Positions 26,363 to 37,730 of a stretch of DNA of 64,000 bases are shown here, piece after piece. Position 1 is the first letter of the stretch; every line of letters begins with the position of its first letter. The DNA comes from Straminergon stramineum (taxonomy: Eukaryota; Streptophyta; Bryopsida; Hypnales; Calliergonaceae). Where the stretch lies: the NCBI GenBank assembly GCA_963920665.1, contig OY987272.1, positions 15,071,001 through 15,135,000 of the forward strand, written 5' to 3'. Position numbers and translations under genes: made by a program. Below the pieces are notes generated by a model that did no database searches, had not been told where the DNA came from, and saw only the letters and a list, made by a program, of their open reading frames with translations.

Positions 26363-27233
26363 ACTGCAAGTTCGGCTTGAGGTTGTCGAAACAGAGGTTG
26401 TGTTTCGAATTTTTGTATGAAAATATAGACAGGGATCAGGACACTGAGACCCTTTGCATACTACAGAGATTTTGCGAAAATTCTGTACAACATGTTCCGG
26501 AATGAGAGTAGCAACCTCATGAATTAGTCAACATAGGACGTGAGATTCTTTTACGGTGAGCAATGCACCAAGTAAACATGCTTTATCAGTACATTTTTTG
26601 AGGAATAGAAACCTTCTATCGGGGAAAATTGTGTTACAATAAGGATCAAAACCTGTGCGAACTGAAACAGTTCAATCATGTTCAAGACATCAGTGAAATA
26701 TATCATCCATCTGTTATCACTTCAAATATTGATGCTACAAAGTTTGTCAGTACTCAAATAGTGCAGGCACACCTCAAAAACCGGAAAGAAAACTGAAGGC
26801 AAAGATGATGGAATTCAAATATTCACTCTCAATGTTGAGCCCAGGGGCAGAGACAGAGTCTGTTTGAAGAACAACAAATCTACAAAACCACCCTGTCCAT
26901 TGGCAACACCACTACGAGAGGCACTGCACTGCAATAGTTACTAAGACAGAAGGGTCTCAAGAAGGAAACTTTGCAGGCTTGGTCCATGGATTCCATTCCA
27001 TTCTTAAGTAATTGTCCAAGGTGTCAGCCAATAAGATATTTTTTGTCATGTACATCTGCCTTCAAGCAAAACCAAAGTTCTCCAAGAGTTTTGCAAATAA
27101 TGAATACAAGGAACTGTAAGTCCAGGGGACCAAATGACTGTCAAATTTCTTCTATATCTTCTATTGGGCACTGTGTTACCAAGTGCATTGTATTGGTTGC
27201 AGCTCCTGTCAAAGTATATTGTTGGTTGTGTGC
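26363..27233. other. Convergent 3' intergenic region
   Basis: Lies between the stop codons of tRNase Z (+) and the coiled-coil gene (-) and must hold both 3' UTRs. No clear canonical poly(A) signal was found on either strand. Confidence 0.5.
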
Positions 27234-29739
27234 TTAAGAATTCATCTTCAACAGAATTGTACACCTTTCCCTTTGGGATGGCCGCCACGACTCGGAGGTG
27301 GAAAGCTTGGCTCCGATCTCGGCACTGAACTGCTGCCGGAGACAATTCAGCTTCTCCCTCGCTCGCACCAGCTCTTCCTCAATCTCTCGCACTTGCTCGA
27401 AGTACCGCTCCAAACTGGCACTGAACTGGGAGCCACCGCCCTGACTCAACTCATAGTCACGCTCCTCTTGGATCCCCTGAAGCTCCTCCAGCACTTCTTG
27501 CATGTCTCTGTGCAACTCTACCTCCACCTGCGTCACATTAGAACTCTGGCTTAGTTAGAGCACCAACCTCTTAAAGCCTATGAAACACAAGTACATGATT
27601 TGGTAGTTGGATTTGGTAAAAGGGAGAAAACTTTGGCTCAGCTGTCCAACTAGTCAGTAACTAGCCAACAAAAGTAGAGATAAGCAAGGAAGAGACTTTG
27701 GAAAAGCATTTGAAATGTTCATAGTGGTGACAAAGCACAAGATTTGTGCTCTAAGAATTGGGCAACACAATTTGAAATCTCTATAGAAGGGTGACATAGC
27801 TCAAGACTTTTACTCCAAGAACGGAGATGAATAGTGCAATGTAATAGAAAATAACTACAAGGGTGTCAAAGTGCAAGACTTGTGCTCCGAGTATGGAGAC
27901 AATTTGGGTGACGCGATTCGAAACCTTCAGAACGGACTAGATTCTGAAGCTCAAAAGCGCATGGGGTCGGATTACGAAACAAACAACAGAGCTGTGCACC
28001 TGGAATTGCTCACTCTAACAACCCCTCACAAGCAGTGTCAAGCCCGCAAAATAAGGCAAATTCATGATCACGTTCTAAAAGTCTAAGAAGGGACGAATGT
28101 TCGGATAAGAATCGCACTGTAGCCACATTTCTAACAAATTTGCAAACTGCGGATCAGGAATCGAAAATGAGGTCAAAGGTTAGAAATTAACCAAGAATCT
28201 TTGTGGCACGAATAAGGATCTTAGAAGTGATGAGAATGTGCAATTACAGCGTGTGTTAGTAGAGAGAGTAGAGCGTCTTCTCTAAAACGATGGAAAGAGT
28301 CTCTACCTGAGACATGTGGTCACACTGCAACTCCAGCTGCGAATACTTCTCCGCCATCGCCTGGTCCCGCTCTCTCTGAACGCCCTTGAGCTCCTCGCTC
28401 TTCATCTGCAATTGTCCCTGCAGCTCCATCTCGATCTGATGAATCTGCACACGCTGATGTTCCTGATCCAAGTGCACATCCATCACGGCCCTGTCCCTCT
28501 CTCGCAACGCCCCTTCCAGCTCCTTGGTCACGCGCCGCAGCTCCATGCGCAGACCCATCTCCACTTCCTCCACCAGATCACATTGCTGCTCCAGCTGCTT
28601 GTGCTTCTCCGCAACAGCTCGGTCACGCTCCTGCAACACCAGCGCTAGCTCATCTCGTGCTCGCTGAAGCTCCCCTTGAAGCTCCAGCTCTATCTGACGC
28701 ACCTGCTCCTGCTGATGCTTCGCCTGGGATTCCAGCTCCCTGCAGCAAAGGTTCCTTTTCTGGCTAAATCAATCGCCAGATTTCGAAAAATCTTGGGGTC
28801 TAGTTACAAGCGTACTTTTCGAAATTGAAGGAAGAAAATGCGATTCTAGATTATTGTAAATAGAGAGATGTTGTATAATAATGTAGAGTGTCCTTTCACC
28901 ATATAGTAAGGGAGAGGTTCCGCTCACCATACAGGTGAACTTTGAACCTTTTCCTACAACAATCCAGAAACTCAATCCAGATACTTGCGTCATCTAAAAT
29001 TTTGCACATCTACTTTCATTTGAACTAAACATCCATTGCAAAAGAAATAAATGTCAATAGATTAACTGTTTTCAAACTAAGCACATGAACTGTATGGTTA
29101 GTGATGCCTCTAGTCTAGCTATCAAGATGACAAAAATACTACGCAAATTCACCAAAATTGGTAGGCTCCACCAAATTCTGGGAGTGACCACAAGAAATGC
29201 GCCAAAAAAACTAGCCTGCAGGTGGCGTCTCGTTGCTGCTGTGCAAGGGAGAGATTCGTCTTCAGCTTCTGAAGCTCCATGTGAAGCGCCATCTCAACGT
29301 CGTGAACCTGGTCGCATGGCTTCTCCAGCTGCAGCTGCTTCCCTGCGTCGTCTCGCTCTTGCAGCGAGAGTCTCAGCTCTTCGTTCGTGCGCCGAAGCTC
29401 AGATTGAAGCTGCCGGTCTCGGCAGTGTTCGTCGCGTTGGCGCTGCACGATGAGAAGCTCCTCCGTTCTTCTCCGAAGCTCCAGTTGCAACGACAGATGT
29501 GTCCCAGTGTCGTCGTCGGAGACTGAGCGAGTGATGCTTACGACTGGAGTTGCTGGTCCGCCCTTGTTGAAATCTTGCGCCAGAAGCGTCCGACTGCGCT
29601 TACTGGGAATAATCGATTGAGTGTCCTGCAACGGACTCTTCACTGATCCGTCACCAGTGCTGCTGTGAAGACGACGACGACCTCTCTTCTTGCACCCCCC
29701 TTGCTTCTGCACATCCGAGCAATCCGGCGAATGCACCAT
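27234..29739 (-). CDS. Coiled-coil protein built from 43-residue repeats, unknown function
   Basis: Three exons on the minus strand: 29739-29216, 28739-28307, 27527-27234, giving 416 residues. Junction 1 is phase 2 and uses a GC donor (CAG|gctagt); junction 2 is a normal GT-AG in phase 0. An in-frame TAG 21 bases before ATG 29739 supports the start. Residues 1-80 are low-complexity and basic, with KKRGRRR at 17-23 and PSKRSR near 45-50, either of which could be a nuclear signal. From about residue 82 to 370 the protein is coiled coil made of tandem repeats of 43 residues (151-193, 194-236, 237-279, 280-322), with a 41-residue copy before and a 48-residue copy after. The repeat core reads EEL-x5-ERDxA followed by QLExQCD and VEM. 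No catalytic domain is seen. It diverges from ARPC1 across a shared upstream region. I do not recognise the family. Confidence 0.82.
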
Positions 29740-29849
29740 GGCGACCCAAAGGACTTGCTAACGCATGCAATACCTCCTAAAACAAACTTAATTTCTTCCT
29801 CAGGTGGGGAACAGCGTCAGGAATCCCCACAAGTAGAGGTTTCCCCACA

Positions 29850-30255
29850 GCAAAAATCCGATAACAGAACACCATTACATCAAAACTCTACATCAAAACT
29901 CCAGTCTCTGCAAATGAAGATACTTTGTGAAAGTTGTCAAACATCCCGGCATGCGAACTCACGAAAGAAGGCTTTGCCAGAACAAAAAACCCGCAACAAC
30001 AAAGAGCCTTTCATCCAAACTATACAAATCTTTGTACATGGAGATACATTGTGAACGTTGGCAGGCTGTAACTATAACAAGAAGCTTACGGTGAATAAAT
30101 TCCAAGCTCTCTGGTGCTGGCCCGGAAAGGTCAAAAACAGAACTCACGAAACAAGGGTGCGCCACGATAACACCCCGCAGAAACAACACCTCAACTTCAC
30201 AAAACTCCACAAATCTTTGCAATGGATACACATTGCAAAAGTTGTCAGTCTTGGA
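29850..30255. repeat. Diverged direct repeats upstream of the coiled-coil gene
   Basis: Three imperfect copies of a block reading roughly CAAATCTTTG, then GATACATTGTGAA and GTTGTCA, end near 29940, 30065 and 30250. The linking text AACTCACGAAA occurs at 29956 and 30141. Spacing is about 124 then 184 bases, the second interval having about 60 extra bases. The stretch lies in the likely 5' leader or promoter of the minus-strand coiled-coil gene. Confidence 0.6.
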
Positions 30256-30816
30256 TAAGAAAGTGAACTAACTCTGTAAACCCAAGCGACCCTGCTTCTT
30301 GCAAAATAAGTAAAGTAACAACAGAAACTCAAGAATGCGTGATCACTGCCCACTTGCCCAGTTTGGTTACCTCGTGGCCTACTCTGCGAGTGCACGTTGC
30401 AGCAGAGACTCAAGCTTGCTGTGCAGATTGCCTACACGAATTCGAATCAATATCGTGATCGTTTGCTGTAAAATCTTCATGAGCGGCGAGCAAATCTGCG
30501 CGACTTCTTTGAAGGTTTCGCGCGCAAAATTCTTCAAGCCTAACTGGCAACTGGAGAGGTGGCCGTTTTCCGTCTGGTAGGAGTTTCGCCTTCCTTTGAG
30601 GGATACTTTTCGTTGGCCGAATCATCGGATGCGCAGACACGTTTTCGACGATTCGTCGTCCAGTTGGACGTTTTTCGTTCCGTTTTGGACGATTCGTTCT
30701 CTTTGGGCGCTTCGATTTCTAGAAGGTTGGTTTCGTCGAGTCATCAAGTTTTTTGGAGGTGACTGAAAGACTGAGCTTCGGGCGGCATCGCCTATTTCCG
30801 ATTTGCACGAGTGTTG
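30256..30816. promoter_or_regulatory. Shared upstream region between the coiled-coil gene and ARPC1
   Basis: The coiled-coil gene starts leftwards at 29739 and ARPC1 coding starts rightwards at 31808. The sequence between is more GC-rich than the intergenic DNA elsewhere, with repeated GACGATTCGT at about 30648 and 30688. No clear TATA box was found. A strong donor-like site (TTG|gtgagtatgg) at 30817 probably ends a non-coding first ARPC1 exon. Promoter positions are inferred from context only. Confidence 0.4.
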
Positions 30817-31805
30817 GTGAGTATGGTGGATTGGATTGGATCAGTCTTTCAATAAGCATTTGCGGCAGCGAGATCGTCACCTGTGAGCAGGTGATTTCGT
30901 CTTCTTCCTTCTTAACGCTTTAACATGAACCGACTTTTGTTGTGTCCCTCATGTATTGCGTTTCGTGTCTGTGCGCCATATGAGACCAATTTTTCGACCC
31001 AGGATGCAGAAAACGCGTTTGGAAATGGCATTGTTGCCAGAAATTGCATCTGTAGCTCGCAATTCCTGTTTTGAGTGAGAGAGACGAGTGTGGATCGAAG
31101 TGTGCGTGAGGAAGGGAGCTAGTTCTTCGTTTCGATCAGTGTTTGAAACCCTAACTTCGCCATTTTTACGGATAGTGAACTACTTGCAGTTGTGCATCCC
31201 TCATTGAGACCGAGTCGTAATCTTCGATTCCCAATCTTTACGACGCTTGTCTCTCAGCGTGTTGAGGAATTGCAGAAAAGCTGTTGGTTGATATTGTTTC
31301 TTTTCCTGTTTTCGTTTTCGTTGCTCAAACCGACTTCAGAGAATTCGAAGAAGCGTGACACCCTAATCTCGAAGACGCTTGTCGAAACGTTATTGAGTTC
31401 CGGGTTGCTACAATAAGGCAGAGGATACTATTTGCGTCACTTTAAGCCAGTAGGTAGGATTGTGATTTTTGGGAGATGTGGAGCTGTGGAGGAATCTTTG
31501 GGTAGAGTAGCCAAATCTGTTGTGATCATCAAGTGTATTGGATAATTTCTTATGCAATCATACAAAGAGGGAGGTGGGAGATCACTAGACGTAGACAATC
31601 CATTTCCATTCAACAATCAGTGGCTATAGGCATTTAGCCAACTCATGTTAACACCATTTGCTAATAAGTCCGACGAAGTGTTTAATAGATTAGGTTTTGT
31701 TGCAACGGGGATCAGTGTAGGAGACGGGGTTACGTCTCCTAACGGTTTTAGTGTCCTCTACCTTAATGCTGGTGTGATTGAAACTGTTGTGAAAATATTT
31801 TGTAG
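30817..31805 (+). other. Probable 5'-leader intron of ARPC1
   Basis: A good donor at 30817 and an acceptor (tgtag) at 31801-31805, two bases before the ARPC1 start codon, would frame a 989-base leader intron. Inside it, 31548-31740 resembles 39290-39440 in the first intron of the lumen-protein gene (shared words CCATTTCCATTCAA and GGAGACGGG). The transcription start was not located. Confidence 0.5.
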
Positions 31806-31807
31806 GC

Positions 31808-34800
31808 ATGGCTGCAGGTGGAGTACATCATCTGGCGCAATGCATCACATGCCATGCCTGGAATGCTGATATGTCCAGTACGTACCGCCCTATTCACAAT
31901 TTGACAGTCTACTCTATTCCGTCAACTATGGTTTATATTTGCAGTAGTGCAGACGCAGTGTGCTAGAGCTTGGATTTGAGCTGAACCAAGTCCTTTCTAG
32001 TTCTGTTTTGAGGTATGGGATTTCGGAGGAACATGGTTGTACTAACGTTGTTTGGGATGCAGTGATTGCTATCTGTCCAAATAATAACGAGGTTCACATC
32101 TACAAAGCCTCCTTGGCTCCCAAGTCAGTTTGGGAGCGGGTTCACGTTCTTGACAAGGTGCCTGGTTTCCGCCCTCATGCTGTGGGTTCATTATGCCTGA
32201 CTTAATGTTGGCTTAGTGCTTGCCAATGTATATCAAGTGCATGACAATGACACCAACATCACAGTTACATGAGGCTAATATCATTTGCATTACACTTACA
32301 TTGACTTAACATTAACTCAACATGAGGATTATATCAATTTAATGAGGAGGGTTTTGTGATGTGTGGATGGTGAGCTTTAAGCCCGTAGGCCAGTAGCTTC
32401 ATAGAGTGTTTTCTCTTACAGTATTAGAGTGATTTTTTAATTGATTTTTTTTTTTTTTCTGACTTGTTTTGGTCTTGTTGGTTGCGTTGTATTACTTGTT
32501 ACAGCATGAGCAATTGGTTTCGGGCATCGATTGGGCACCAAAGAGTAATAAGATTGTTACCTGCTCCCACGACCGGAACTCGTATGTACACTAGACCATT
32601 GAGATAGATGTGCTAGTTTGGTATTACATATATAAGCACTGGGTGCTTGAAATATAAGCGGTGGGAATGCCATAGGCTTTGTAGGTACTCTTTCATTTCT
32701 TCAACACATTTTGTTCTAGTCCTTATTCTATGTTGATCATGCTTGGGACAGGTATGTGTGGTCATTAGAAGGTGATGAATGGCAGGCGACCCTGGTCATC
32801 TTGCGTCTAAACCGGGCTGCTACCTCCGTTGAATGGGGTCCTCTGGGTATATCACTCTATTCCGCTTCCTTTCTCTACCTCTAATTGTTTATCGCACTAC
32901 CGTTGTTCACTTCTTTAATCCCTGAAGGACCAAGGTTGTCCGCTTATGTTATATATTCCATTTTGAGTAGGTCATATGGTGACCATGTTTGATTTTTAAA
33001 AACTTATGGAATATTCTTCACTGATGCTGTAAATACAAAATTTGTCCTCATCTGAGCTATATTTTTCACATAATGACCAATCAAATTGGTCATTTTAAAT
33101 ACTTGGTCCTTTCGGGATTAATTTTGTTCTCGTTTTATGCAGCAGTATTAGGAACATCATGGAATCTTGGTTTGGGGAACATACTGACGTGCTAAACATT
33201 GAAGCCTGGCAAGCCTGTGTGACTCAGTGATTGTATATCGTCTTTCATGTGCAGAAAATAAATTTGCTGTGGGAAGTGGTGCGAAGACTGTATGCGTATG
33301 TTACTTTGAGGAGGACAATAACTGGTATGAATTTTACCTGTCTCTGTTGAGAAGTGTATTATGGGCACTTTTCACCGGCATGCATGGCGAGAGAAGTTTT
33401 TCGGTTTGTATTTCACGTTTGAATGAATTGCCTTGTTAAGGGCGGGTTGTGTTAGTGTGAATGATGTTGTTCATTCTTTCATTTTGAATGTGGCAGACCT
33501 GCGTATTTGTAAAGTGAATTTTTTTAAGCCGCTTATGAGTGTCAAACCTATCGTCCCTTGTGATGCAGCACTTCAGTTTTAGTGGGTTACTCTAGAACAT
33601 TAGATATGTAAAGAAGTGGATTCCCGTGTCCACTGAAATGATATGAAGACTGGATTGGGTTATGTTTCCGTGCAGGTGGGTGAGTAAGCTAATTAGAAAA
33701 AAACATCATTCCACGATTACGAGTGTTACCTGGCATCCAAATAATGTACTCCTTCCTACCATCACTTATTTCAGCTTCATATTCTGTCATTTATTTTAAC
33801 CCCTGAGTGCCCAAGATAATAGTAGGAAAGTCCACTTTGGAAGCTAATAGTTGATTTTAGCAAACTTTCAAAATTTACTTCTATTGTTTAATAATGTAGG
33901 GGTATGATCTTTTCTTTTTATTGTTACATTTTGATACCCTCCTTGACGATTCCTGAATGATTTATTTCAATTCCTAAAGATACGGAGGTGGCCACTGTCG
34001 GCCATTTGGGCACTTGGGAGTAAACTATAATATCATCTTCATCGTCTAAATCTCAGGAAATTCTTGTCTACACTTGATGTGTAGGTTCTGTTGGCCACGA
34101 CATCAACAGATAGGAAATGTCGAATATTTTCTGCATTTATCAAAGGAGTTGATGCACGGTCAGCTGATTTTCTGTCCCTCCGACTTGGAGAATATCTTAT
34201 GGGGCTGTTATTCAGGATACTGCTACTGGTTGTTAAGATATAATACCTAGATAACGGCGGAAAGAAAGGAAGCTTCAGATATGTTGGTCTTTGTACTTGT
34301 AAGCTAATTTAGTAGGAAGATCTTTCAAGTCATTGCTAGTTCATAGTTTGGTGTGATTAAGTAGCCGCAGAATATTCTGTATATACCAAAATTATGATAT
34401 ATTCTGCTATTGTAATGATCTGTTTTGCATGTTCAGAAAAGATGCAACGACTGCGTTCGGGGACGTCAAGTTCGGTGAGGTGTGCAGATATTTTCTCCAT
34501 TTTATTTGCGTGTTTCACAGGGTTTGTGGGTGAAAGTTTGGCATCTTATGATTCATCCCTTTTTTTGGTTGGTGACGTCACCTTGCGACAGATACTGATT
34601 GTCAGTCACTTCGCTGGAGGATTCTTTTTTTACTAGTAGACATATCTTCAGTCGTGTCCTCCTTGCAGTTGAAATACTTACTAATAATCGGCAATGGTCT
34701 TTACGGACATCAGGAGTTGATTCAATTGGATCTTGCTTGTGGCTGGTCATTTGGCGCACATTGGTCACCAAGTGGAAACAGCCTGGCCTATGTTGGTGAG

Positions 34801-37543
34801 CAGAGTCCAGTTATTGGGCCCTTCACTCCGAAATTTGCAGAGAAAAGCAACTGGAAATGGCTGTATCGTGAATCTGTAGACTCTCACATTTTTATTGCAA
34901 TCACTTAAGAATTTTTTGGGGAAAAGGAGGTTGACTGCCAGAATTCATATTGGAATTCATTTCGGTGTCTGTGAGCTGCATTTTTCATGCACTTTAGATC
35001 ACTGTTTGCAACGTTTAATGTACTCGCTTTTATGTTTGCCTGTTTTATATTGGTGCTCATGTGCTTGGTATTAGTGCAGGACATGATTCGACCATTCATT
35101 TTGTCACGGATGTTGGACCAACCCCACGTGCTCGCTCCTTGAGCCTGCGCCATTTACCTCTGCGTGATGTAGGTCAGCTTTCCCCGACTAACATGCTCTG
35201 TTTGGATTTGCGGATTATGAATTTTGCCGGCATGGTCCTAGTATGGGGCCCCTTGATTTAGATCATGGACCTTTCACAAAACCCGGGTAGTAACTAAAAA
35301 CAGATTAGTGAGACTTCAAACAGGGAGAGACTTGAGAATAATTAATTAGGTTTCTATTGCTAATTCTACTCCTCCACGGTCCTGCGGACTTCCAAGAAGA
35401 TTTCTGAAGTCTGCCGGAAGTCTTCTAATACCGGGTGAGACTCCTAATCGCGGGTAGTTCCTCATCTGAATCACGGGGGTCCCCATACTAGGACCGTGCC
35501 ATTGTTGCCAACTCAGAAAGCCTTTTCTATCAACCGTTCGGGAGATTCCGGAGTAAAGTTCACCATGATGAAAATCGTCCTGTGTAGTGATTGAAACTCT
35601 CGCAGATTTACGTCTTAGAACTTCAAATCGTTGAAAGTTGAATTGGCTTGCGAGAACTTGATCATGTGCCTCATGATTTGCAGGTTCTGTTCTTGTCAGA
35701 GACAAGATTGGTTGCTGGAGGGTTTGATTGCAATCCCATGCTTTTTGGATGCGACAAAACTGGTGTTTGGTATTTTGACCACCATCTTCTCAGTCTTTTG
35801 GCATGATAATGACATGATGAGACGCTGCTATTATTTTGAGGGATACTTTGAAGAAGCCTTTATTCTGATCAATTGCTGTTCACATGTGGGGCTGTGTTTT
35901 TCTGAATTTTAGGGAGTTTATCACGTTTTTGGACGAGGTGAAACCTCCTGCAGAAGCGAAGACTGATACCATGGTAACTAGTTCTGTGCCTGGAATAGAA
36001 TATGGTGTTATGAACCTCAGTTGAATTCTTTGTATTCTGCGCACGTGCTCATATTCTCCAGAGCTGAACACGATTGTGGTTCCGTTTTATGTGGCGTACA
36101 GTTTGCTGCTGCTAAGGGCAAGTTCAAGTGGTTGGGCAGCGAGCCCTCTGAAGAAAACACCCTCTCGACTACGCATGAAAGCTGTATAACGTAAGCTTCA
36201 TCCTCCATTAGACCAAGGGTTCATCGTTTTAAAATGGCCAATTCAATTGACTATAATGTGAAAAAAATATCGCGACAATTTCATATCACCAGAATCAGTG
36301 AAGAACATGGCACGTGCTGACCTGTAATAAATAAAATTGGATGAGAAAAATTCTTATAACCTAATCAAAATTTCTAAACAGAATATGAGGCCCAATTTGG
36401 GATGCCTGGTCCTCTTACGAGTTTATATGCTCCCGTTCAGCTTGTGCAGTCTCACACGCACTGAAAATTGTTCAACTCAGACTTCACCATGAATTGTGAG
36501 TGGTTCACCTCTGATGATATTACTGGGAGTTGCAGGATGCTTCGTCCTCTGGTGCCCCTTTCAGAAAGAGATCCAGAGAAACCTATTTCATTGTTCAGCA
36601 CATCAGGTACTGTGACGTTGTTGGTTGTATTTGATTCAACTTGCGTTCCAGAAAATCTCACTATTGAACCTGTACAGCGACGTATGCCTTATGAGATTCG
36701 TGTGCAGCTCTGGATGGCAGGGTGGTCATCTGGGACTTGAATACAGTGGGTGATGCCTTGTCCAGACTTCGCTTATGATATGAGGTATTGTCTCTTAGGC
36801 CATGGCCGCTCCAACCGAGTAGCTCCAATTAGCTAACTGGAATTTGCTATTGAATGCCCACTCTGCCAAGGTGGGGCAGTTAGGAAATTGGTGCTAACTC
36901 CCGCTCAAAAACTTGCAATGAATTTTAAATTGGTTCTCACTCCCCGAATTTGGACAAGTAACTAACTGTGCCTGTACCAATGATTTGAACTACTAAATTT
37001 GCCCTCACCAACCAAGTAGCAGCATTAGCAACTTGAAAGTCTAACTTTCCAGTTGTTACTTTGAAAGTGTGGGCACACAATAAGTTAGTTAACTTTCAAC
37101 TTTTAATTACTGTAGTTGATGGGCCTTAACACCGTAGTCAGTTAATTGACGCTACTTGATTGGTGCCTTCATCGACTGAACGGTAATGTATATTGTTTTC
37201 TTTGTACTTTTACAATTGTTTCCAAACGGTGCGTTGCATAGCAAATCTCCTTGTGTGGTAGTGGCGACTTCTTCCAATAACAGTTTGTTTATTGTTAACC
37301 CTCCATTGCAACTTGACACTGTAGGCCAACACGGGAATGGGCACGCTAGCGGAGGAAGCTAAGAAAGTTGTAGAGAAACTCAAGTCCCGTGTGTTTCCCC
37401 AAGCGGAGGAAGCAAAGAGGTTACTTGCGAAACTGAAGATGAGTGTGGTTGAGTATGTTGAGCAAGTGCCACAGAGCTCCGATTCACATGACAAGACTGA
37501 ACCGTCTCATGATACTCCTTTCCCTGCAACAAGTTCAGATTAG
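31808..37543 (+). CDS. ARPC1: Arp2/3 complex subunit 1 (ARPC1), WD-repeat protein with extended C-terminal tail
   Basis: Sixteen coding exons: 31808-31877, 32063-32157, 32505-32581, 32752-32846, 33255-33324, 33676-33745, 34085-34158, 34437-34479, 34714-34795, 35080-35168, 35684-35769, 35913-35973, 36102-36190, 36536-36606, 36708-36745, 37325-37543. All GT-AG and in frame, 442 residues. ARPC1 is the beta-propeller subunit of Arp2/3, which nucleates branched actin. Recognisable plant ARPC1 text includes [88 protein letters not shown] and the last WD blade [12 protein letters not shown]. The stretch after CDKTGVW is divergent from seed plants. Exon 16 adds about 72 charged, helix-prone residues not found in Arabidopsis ARPC1, which ends soon after the last blade. 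A donor four bases later in exon 15 would instead give a short tail. Introns are packed with small transposable elements. Confidence 0.92.
32915..33121. mobile_element. Short TTAA-bounded element in ARPC1 intron 4
   Basis: 207 bases with ends TTAATCCCTGAAGGACCAAG and CTTGGTCCTTTCGGGATTAA. Both sides carry TTAA. Its right half, reverse-complemented, matches the left half of the copy in ARPC1 intron 13. Confidence 0.85.
33796..34023. mobile_element. Short TTAA-bounded element in ARPC1 intron 6
   Basis: 228 bases with ends TTAACCCCTGAGTGCCCAA and TTTGGGCACTTGGGAGTAA, a subfamily with a different inner part of the terminal repeat. The right TTAA has one change. Confidence 0.7.
35229..35510. mobile_element. 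TIR element in ARPC1 intron 10
   Basis: Inverted ends GGCATGGTCCTAGTATGGGG and CCCCATACTAGGACCGTGCC differ at one position. Flanks AATTTTGCC and ATTGTTGCC may be a worn nine-base target duplication, as made by Mutator-like elements. Confidence 0.65.
36197..36425. mobile_element. Short decayed TTAA-family element in ARPC1 intron 13
   Basis: Shares AAAATGGCCAATT..ATTGACTATAATGTGAAAAA and AATCAGTGAAGAACAT with reverse-complemented 32915-33121 and with bisphosphatase intron 2. The right end GGTCCTCTTACGAGTTTA is a worn version of the family end. It begins six bases after the exon 13 donor. Confidence 0.6.
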
Positions 37544-37680
37544 GTCTTTTCTTTCTGCTTCTGAAGCTAGAGCATTTCTAGTTTGTACTATTCACTGTCC
37601 ATTCCCAGTTCCTACTTCTAGTTACTTACTAGTACCCGTGTTGGCGCATCACAGAATTCTGCCACTAGATGGAATTTTTT

Positions 37681-37730
37681 CATCAATGTAACTGCGTAAT
37701 AAAGTCCGCACCTTCCTGTTCCTGATTGTA
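37681..37730 (+). terminator. ARPC1 polyadenylation region
   Basis: TGTAA at 37687-37691 is followed by AATAAA at 37698-37703, about 155 bases after the ARPC1 stop codon, then by another TGTAA near 37727. This fits a plant 3' processing region. Confidence 0.5.

Noticed and set aside
28316..28648. Leucine- and histidine-rich open frame opposite the coiled-coil exon 2
   Set aside because: It is the antisense shadow of the Glu/Gln-rich coiled coil.
31645..31869. Open frame overlapping ARPC1 exon 1
   Set aside because: It is in a different frame from the ARPC1 start codon and has no similarity to anything recognised.
36746..36750. Alternative ARPC1 exon 15 donor four bases downstream
   Set aside because: It gives a short tail ending GNGHASGGS and leaves the duplicated, amphipathic reading frame of the last exon unexplained; kept as a possible minor form.
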